Shown here: piece after piece, positions 58,757 to 64,000 of the stretch | Position numbering within the stretch: position 1 is the first letter of the stretch | Layout: every line of letters begins with the position of its first letter | The notes under the pieces: model-generated | Databases searched by the model: none | The model's input: the letters and a program-made list of their open reading frames with translations, nothing else | Told to the model about the DNA's origin: nothing | NCBI RefSeq assembly: GCF_014107495.1 | Contig: NZ_CP041969.1 | Location: 1,054,001 to 1,118,000, forward strand | Length of the DNA stretch: 64,000 nt | Direction of reading: 5' to 3' | Source: Cohnella cholangitidis | Lineage (GTDB): Bacteria; Bacillota; Bacilli; Paenibacillales; Paenibacillaceae | Translations under genes and position numbers: made by a program

Positions 58757-61429
58757 TTATTTCGCTTCGTACCAGTTGCTTCCTACGCTGACTTCCGCCA
58801 ATAGCGGCACATCCAGCTCCAGAGCCGTACTCATCACTTCCGGCACTAACTCCTTCATGATCTCCAGCTCCTCTTGCGGAACCTCGAACACCAATTCATC
58901 GTGTACCTGCAGCAGCATTCGGCTCCGCAGTCCACGTTCGAGAAGAGCTTCGTTCATGCGCATCATCGCCAGCTTGATAATATCCGCCGCGGTTCCTTGT
59001 ATCGGCGTATTCATGGCCGTCCGTTCCGCAAAAGAGCGCAGATTAAAGTTGGAATGGCGGATTTCCGGCAAATACCGGCGACGATCCATTAGCGTCGTCA
59101 CATAACCGTCGTTCCTCGCTTTCTCCACGATATCCACCATATACTTGCGTACGCCGGGGAAGGCTTGGAAATACTGTTCGATGAATTCGGCCGCCTCGCC
59201 GCGGGTAATGTTCAGGTTCTGGGACAGCCCCCAATCGCTTATCCCGTATACGATTCCGAAATTGACCGCTTTCGCTTGACGGCGCATGTTGGAGTCCACT
59301 TGATCGGCGGGAACCCCGAAGACGTCCATCGCGGTTTTCGTATGGATGTCCATCTTGTTCACGAACGCTTCCTTGAGGCCATCATCTCCGGATATATGCG
59401 CCAATACGCGCAATTCGATCTGCGAGTAGTCTGCCGCGAGAATCGACCAACCGGGCTCCGACGGCACGAAAGCTTTGCGGATTTGACGCCCCTCTTCCAT
59501 GCGAATCGGTATATTTTGCAGGTTCGGGAATTGGCTGGACAGCCTTCCCGTCGCCGCTATCGTTTGTTTATAGAACGTATGAATCTTGCCGGTAGACGGC
59601 TGAATTTCTTTAAGCAGTCCTTCGATATAGGTCGATTGCAGTTTCGTCAACTGGCGATAATGCAGGATCAAACGTACGACCTCATGGTACGGCTCCAGCT
59701 TCTCCAGTACTTCCGCATCGGTAGAATAGCCCGTCTTCGTCTTCTTGATGACGGGAAGCCCCAGCCGCTCGAATAACACTTCTCCCAATTGCCTAGTCGA
59801 ACCGATGTTGAACTCGAAACCGGCCAAATCGAATATGTCCTTCGTCATTTGTTCGATCCGCCGCTGAAACTCCGTTCCTAACTCCTGCAACGCTTCCGCC
59901 TTTACCGTTATCCCTTGCTTCTCCATTCCGGCAAGCACGCCGGACAAAGGCTGTTCGAGCTCGTAGTATAGCCGATTCATTCCGAGTTCTTCCAGCTTCT
60001 CGGCAAGGTGCGGCTTCAACCTGCGAATCGCATCGGCTTTGGCGGCCAAATGCTTAGCCAGCGCTTCTTCCGCCGGAATACGAGCCTTCGCGCCTTTGCC
60101 GTACACGGCTTCGTCCGACGGGATAGGCGCCAGGCCGTTACGCTGCAGCAAGCCATGAAGGGACGGATCCGCTTCGGTAGGGTCGAGCAAATACGCCGCG
60201 AGCTGCACGTCGAACGCTTGCCCCGTCAAGGCGATGCCCGAACTTGCCAATACAAGCTCCACGCGATGCAAGTCGTAGCTAACCTTCGGAGCATCGGCAT
60301 TTTCGAGCCAAGCTCTAAGAGATGCCGCCTCAGGCGAGAGCAGCAACGAATAAGGAACCGCATAACATTCGGTACCCGCAACGATCAATATCCCGATTCC
60401 TGCCGCGTGGTGGGGATTGTCTCCGGAAGACTCGACGAGTACCGCTTCCGCGCTGGTTAACGCCTTGTTTAGACCGTCCCAACCGGCCGTATCTACCCGT
60501 ATAACCTCATATTGGGAAGCCGTCTCCGCGTTCTCCGCTTCCGATGCCTCGTCCGCCCCTGCCAAATTCAATCTCTCGACGAGGTTTTTGAATTCCAGCT
60601 TCCGCATCGCGCCCGCCAGCACCGACTCGTCGTAACCTTTCCATGCGACATCCTCTAGCGCGTAATCAAGCGGAACTTCGCGGTATATCGTCGCGAGTTG
60701 CTTGCTCATCTTAGCGTCGTCCATATGGGCTTCGATATTGTCGCGCAGCTTGCCTTTGATTTCTTCGACATGATCCAGAACGTTCTCGACCGTGCCGTAT
60801 TCATGCAGCAGCTTTAATGCCGTCTTCTCGCCAACCCCGGGCACGCCGGGAATATTATCGCTCGCGTCTCCCATTAGCCCTTTCAGATCGATAATCTGAG
60901 CGGGAGTAAGACCGTATTTCTCGCCGATTGCGCCCGGCGTATATTTCTCTACCTCGCTGACTCCTTTGCGCGTAATCCATACGCTTACTTGCTCCGTCGT
61001 CAACTGCAGCATATCTTTGTCCCCGGACACGATGATCGCGGACTTGCCTTGCTCCTCCGCCAGCTTCGCCATCGTTCCGATAATATCGTCCGCTTCGTAG
61101 CCCGCAAGCTCGAACTGCGAGATCGAGAACGCTTGAAGAAGTTCCTTCAGCAGCGGGAATTGCTCCGATAGCTCGGGAGGCGTTTTCTGGCGGCCGCCTT
61201 TATACTCGGAATACCCTTCATGACGGAAAGTAACTTTCCCCGCATCGAATGCGACGAGCACGTGGCTTGGCTTTTCTTCCTCCAGAACTTTAAGCAGCAT
61301 CGTCGTAAACCCAAGAACGGCATTCGTATGCAGCCCTTTGCTGCTCGTCAAAGGCGGAATCGCGTAAAAAGCGCGATTAATGATGCTGTTGCCATCGATT
61401 AAAACCAGCTTGTCCATTCCATTGCTCAT
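58757..61429 (-). CDS. polA: DNA polymerase I
   Basis: 890 residues. The 5'-nuclease domain (~5-300; VLIDGNSIINRAFYAIP, GDASDNIPGVPGVGEKTA), a degenerate 3'-exonuclease domain (~310-470) lacking the usual metal-binding acidic set, and a family A polymerase domain with DYSQIELRVLAHISGD, RRQAKAVNFGIVYGIS and QVHDELVFEVP are visible. It functions in repair and Okazaki-fragment processing. The downstream genes mutM, ytaF and coaE read in the same direction. Confidence 0.97.
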   Translation of the reverse strand: MSNGMDKLVLIDGNSIINRAFYAIPPLTSSKGLHTNAVLGFTTMLLKVLEEEKPSHVLVAFDAGKVTFRHEGYSEYKGGRQKTPPELSEQFPLLKELLQAFSISQFELAGYEADDIIGTMAKLAEEQGKSAIIVSGDKDMLQLTTEQVSVWITRKGVSEVEKYTPGAIGEKYGLTPAQIIDLKGLMGDASDNIPGVPGVGEKTALKLLHEYGTVENVLDHVEEIKGKLRDNIEAHMDDAKMSKQLATIYREVPLDYALEDVAWKGYDESVLAGAMRKLEFKNLVERLNLAGADEASEAENAETASQYEVIRVDTAGWDGLNKALTSAEAVLVESSGDNPHHAAGIGILIVAGTECYAVPYSLLLSPEAASLRAWLENADAPKVSYDLHRVELVLASSGIALTGQAFDVQLAAYLLDPTEADPSLHGLLQRNGLAPIPSDEAVYGKGAKARIPAEEALAKHLAAKADAIRRLKPHLAEKLEELGMNRLYYELEQPLSGVLAGMEKQGITVKAEALQELGTEFQRRIEQMTKDIFDLAGFEFNIGSTRQLGEVLFERLGLPVIKKTKTGYSTDAEVLEKLEPYHEVVRLILHYRQLTKLQSTYIEGLLKEIQPSTGKIHTFYKQTIAATGRLSSQFPNLQNIPIRMEEGRQIRKAFVPSEPGWSILAADYSQIELRVLAHISGDDGLKEAFVNKMDIHTKTAMDVFGVPADQVDSNMRRQAKAVNFGIVYGISDWGLSQNLNITRGEAAEFIEQYFQAFPGVRKYMVDIVEKARNDGYVTTLMDRRRYLPEIRHSNFNLRSFAERTAMNTPIQGTAADIIKLAMMRMNEALLERGLRSRMLLQVHDELVFEVPQEELEIMKELVPEVMSTALELDVPLLAEVSVGSNWYEAK

Positions 61430-61522
61430 GACCTAGCGCCCACCTCACCGACATTATTCGTACGATTATCATAACATACTGCCCATTGCGTCGCACCCCG
61501 GAGCCGGTTGCCAACTAACAGA

Positions 61523-61561
61523 AAAAAGAACTTCCCCCTAAGCTTTACGCTTTGGGGAAAG
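61523..61561 (-). terminator. terminator overlapping the stop of the EAL gene
   Basis: CTTTCCCC/GGGGGAAG stem with inner AAGC/GCTT (61531-61561) followed by TTCTTTTTTC on the minus strand; the stop codon is inside the stem. Confidence 0.8.
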
Positions 61562-62789
61562 CTCCTACCATAGTCTCGCCCGGATATTCGCTCGGCCTGC
61601 CGATCAAATACCCTTGCGCGAAGTCGAAACCCATCGCTCGCAGCAGCCTTAACTCCTCCGGCCTTTCGATTCCTTCCGCTACGGTGCGGATATTCATCTT
61701 CTTGGCGAAGCGGACGAACGTTCTGAGCATATGTTTCTTCATCTCGTCCTTGTCGGCCATCCGAATGAGCGATCGGTCTACTTTGATATAGTCCGGGCTT
61801 AATTCCACGATCGATTGCAGGGAGGAATATCCCGCTCCCGCGTCGTCGATCGCAATCTCATACCCTTGTCTGCGATAGTGCGACAGAATTTTTTTGGCCG
61901 CCTCGAAATCGTCGATCGAACTGCGTTCCGTGAGCTCGAATACGACTTGGCCCGGATAAAGTCCCCGTTCGTTAAGCCAGTTGACGGTTTGTCCGGATAC
62001 GAAATGAGGATCGTTAATGATGCTCATCGTGACGTTGATGAAGATTTTCTGGATCGTGCCTAGCGTCGGACAATGGCGAATCGCCTTTTCCCTGGCGAGA
62101 CGGTCTAACGCGAAAGCCATGTTGTTTCTCTCGGCGAATTGGAAGAGAGAGAGCGGTCCGTCGAACAAGCTCCCTTCCGGGCATCTCGTCAGCGCTTCGT
62201 AGCCGAACACTCTTCCGTCCCCTAGCCGCATGATCGGTTGATATACGCTTTTGATGCTGCTTTCCGTTAACAAACGCTCCAACTCTAGACGAAGCTCCCA
62301 ATCGCTCTGATCGATGAGGGAGTCCCGAATCTGTCCCGTCGCTTTCAGTACGCCCCGATAGATAGAGTCTTTGAGCTGCCCGCGTTTCCAATCGCGCAGA
62401 GCGGCATATCCAATCCCTCTCTCCCGGTACCTAGCGGATTGGGAGAACGATTTGCCCGCTAACCCGGAATGCGCGATAATCGCTTCTTTCACCCGCTTGG
62501 CCAACCCGCGCAAATAGGGTTCGCTCTCCTCCTCGGCAAGAGATGCCGGCAGTTCGGCGTACAGCCACAGATGGCCCGCTACTTCGTCGCCGAACCATAG
62601 ATCGCTGCGGCCCATGGACAAGGCCAACCAGTTAGGCCAATTAAACCCTTCCTCCCAGAGCTCGGACGAGAATCCGCTCCTCCACTCGGATAGATCTATT
62701 CCTATTATCCCAATATGGTGATGATGTTCGATTCTCTCTAGCAATCGCTCCATGCCAAACCAAGATGATTTCATTGTATCCAACACCAT
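61545..62789 (-). CDS. stand-alone EAL-domain protein (cyclic-di-GMP phosphodiesterase candidate)
   Basis: 414 residues. An N-terminal ~150-residue region (ERIEHHHHIGIIGIDLSEW) of unknown type precedes an EAL domain with SVYQPIMRLGDGRVFGYEALTR, FINVTMSII, ELTERSSI, AIDDAGAGYSSL, YIKVDRSLI and AEGIERPEEL. The metal-binding residues appear intact, so it is probably an active phosphodiesterase. The start is uncertain; GGAAG lies close to the ATG at 62789. It lies next to an EAL-CBS-GGDEF gene. Confidence 0.88.
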   Translation of the reverse strand: MVLDTMKSSWFGMERLLERIEHHHHIGIIGIDLSEWRSGFSSELWEEGFNWPNWLALSMGRSDLWFGDEVAGHLWLYAELPASLAEEESEPYLRGLAKRVKEAIIAHSGLAGKSFSQSARYRERGIGYAALRDWKRGQLKDSIYRGVLKATGQIRDSLIDQSDWELRLELERLLTESSIKSVYQPIMRLGDGRVFGYEALTRCPEGSLFDGPLSLFQFAERNNMAFALDRLAREKAIRHCPTLGTIQKIFINVTMSIINDPHFVSGQTVNWLNERGLYPGQVVFELTERSSIDDFEAAKKILSHYRRQGYEIAIDDAGAGYSSLQSIVELSPDYIKVDRSLIRMADKDEMKKHMLRTFVRFAKKMNIRTVAEGIERPEELRLLRAMGFDFAQGYLIGRPSEYPGETMVGAFPKA

Positions 62790-62886
62790 CTTCCGCAGAT
62801 ACTGTAAGTAAGGTTCAATAAGCCAGGTTCGCCTCGTTTAGAACATTAATTTACCAAAGTTTTGTAAACGCGGTGCCCGCTCTTTG

Positions 62887-64000
62887 TCAATGTGTGGTTA
62901 AATCGGCAACAATCGGACTTAATTCGACATTTTCCGCGATCGATTCGCACACAAGCGCGTTCCCGCTCAACTGCTTGGCCTTCTTCTTGAGCAGCGCCGC
63001 CCTCTCGGAGAGAGCATCCGGCGTCCAACCGGCCGTCGACTGGCAGAGCAGCAGGGACAGGGAGAGCGATAGGCCCGTCGCTTCCAGCGGTCGCCCCGAT
63101 CTATCGAGCACCGGGCCGACATATTTCCCCGTATACGCACCGATTCCCCGTTCGAACCGGTTAATGACTTCTCTCGCCATCTCGGCGGGGTCCGAACCGG
63201 ATGAGACGACGATAAAGTCATCTCCCCCGATATGGCCTACGAAACACTCCGCATTGGTCTGCGTCCTTACGGTATCCAGCAAAGTTTCCCCCGTAAATCG
63301 GATAACTTCGTCTCCCTTATGAAACCCGTACTGATCGTTGTACCACTTGAAATGGTCCAGATCCGCATACAGCACCGCGAACGGACGGCCTTCCGCCAGC
63401 CTGCGAACGAGCTCCCGATGAATCGGTTCGTTGCCCGGCAACCCGGTTAACGGATTCGCCCATTGCGCATCCGTCATCCTCGATTGCGTAATCCACTCCA
63501 GCATGGATCGGATGGACGTAATACCGGTAACAAGTCCGTCGCGAGTGACGATTACGGCGTCGTACAGCTTGTCCGGCTCTCTGGCCATCGCCATCTGCGA
63601 GGCTTGATCGACCGTAATGGATTCATCGACGATCATCGGATGAGCGTCCATGATTTTGCCGACCGAACGGCTCCAATATAACGGTAAACCGAATTGGCCC
63701 GACAACAATTGATGAAGCTTTTCTTTCATGACTAGCCCGATTGGCCTTCCGTTATCCGTAATGACGATTCCCTGTCCTTCCCTATGCAGCTCAAAGTGCC
63801 GGGAAACTTCCGAGACGGAAATATCTCTGCTCATCGTTTTCACGGGTTCTACCAATTCCGACAACGTACCGGTGGCCCCTTGATAACGCCTGTTCACTTC
63901 CGAGCGTATACGGGTCTGAATTTCCGGAGCCAGTACCATCCGGTCTTCGACTCCACGGTCCAGCCATTTGCCTTGGGCATAATTCATTCCGCTCGCGACA
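62887..64000 (-). CDS. EAL-CBS-GGDEF signalling protein, partial (N-terminus outside the window)
   Basis: The frame is open to the window edge and begins VASGMNYAQGKWL, the end of an EAL domain, so the apparent ATG at 63987 is internal. Two CBS motifs (~45-165; ISVSEVSRHFELHREGQGIVITDNGRPIGL split in description) precede a GGDEF domain with FAVLYADLDHFKWYNDQYG and signature GGDDF. GGDDF retains the essential Asp/Gly pattern, so diguanylate cyclase activity is possible. CBS pairs often bind adenine nucleotides. With the neighbour it could set local cyclic-di-GMP levels. Confidence 0.85.
   Translation of the reverse strand, partial: VASGMNYAQGKWLDRGVEDRMVLAPEIQTRIRSEVNRRYQGATGTLSELVEPVKTMSRDISVSEVSRHFELHREGQGIVITDNGRPIGLVMKEKLHQLLSGQFGLPLYWSRSVGKIMDAHPMIVDESITVDQASQMAMAREPDKLYDAVIVTRDGLVTGITSIRSMLEWITQSRMTDAQWANPLTGLPGNEPIHRELVRRLAEGRPFAVLYADLDHFKWYNDQYGFHKGDEVIRFTGETLLDTVRTQTNAECFVGHIGGDDFIVVSSGSDPAEMAREVINRFERGIGAYTGKYVGPVLDRSGRPLEATGLSLSLSLLLCQSTAGWTPDALSERAALLKKKAKQLSGNALVCESIAENVELSPIVADLTTH

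Overview
The window looks like a chromosomal segment of a spore-forming, low-to-mid GC Firmicute of the Paenibacillaceae (Paenibacillus/Cohnella type). The evidence is an alpha/beta-type SASP gene, a ytaF homologue, SLH-domain surface proteins, strong Gram-positive Shine-Dalgarno sites, many two-component systems, and the gene order polA-mutM-ytaF-coaE-lytic transglycosylase-nrdR. No taxonomic search was possible.

Layout. 1-5.7 kb: a two-component system with a bacitracin-type ABC transporter, then a DrrAB-type exporter and its convergent TetR regulator. 5.9-9.1 kb: a compact RiPP-like locus made of a NarL/LuxR response regulator, a 28-residue candidate precursor peptide with its own promoter and a terminator-like hairpin behind it, an E1/ThiF-type adenylating enzyme and a PqqD-M50 membrane metalloprotease. 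9.1-21.2 kb: accessory metabolism and regulation (VOC proteins, PadR/hydrolase, ArsR/SDR, GLUG surface protein, APH-fold kinase, VanRS-like system with VanZ, Fur-boxed siderophore-binding lipoprotein, frameshifted AraC regulator with a divergent quinone reductase). 21.2-31 kb: small membrane and hypothetical proteins, an MDR oxidoreductase next to a giant MalT/LAL regulator, stress-type small proteins, a WYL regulator and a second DrrAB pair. 31-37.4 kb: one huge SLH-anchored protein with about 17 InlB-B/Flg_new repeats, broken by about four frameshifts. 37.4-51.4 kb: TetR/MFS pair with three operators, a two-component system, a DJ-1 fusion protein, a second MDR oxidoreductase beside a SARP/STAND regulator, and two surface proteins on either side of a large inverted repeat.

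51.4-54.8 kb is an accessory patch with tRNA-Ala fragments at both sides. It holds a Cfr-type 23S rRNA methyltransferase gene. Upstream of it lie a promoter, a complete-looking transcription attenuator and the collapsed remains (first ~13 and last ~47 codons) of an ABC-F resistance ATPase. The deletion has placed the inducible leader of the ABC-F gene directly in front of the cfr-like gene. An intact tRNA-Ala(GGC) closes the patch.

54.9-64 kb is conserved housekeeping: nrdR, SASP, transglycosylase, coaE, ytaF, mutM, polA, then two cyclic-di-GMP proteins, the last running off the window.

The two stretches most worth following up are the E1/M50 peptide locus (5.9-9.1 kb) and the attenuator-ABC-F-scar-cfr arrangement (51.6-53.4 kb).
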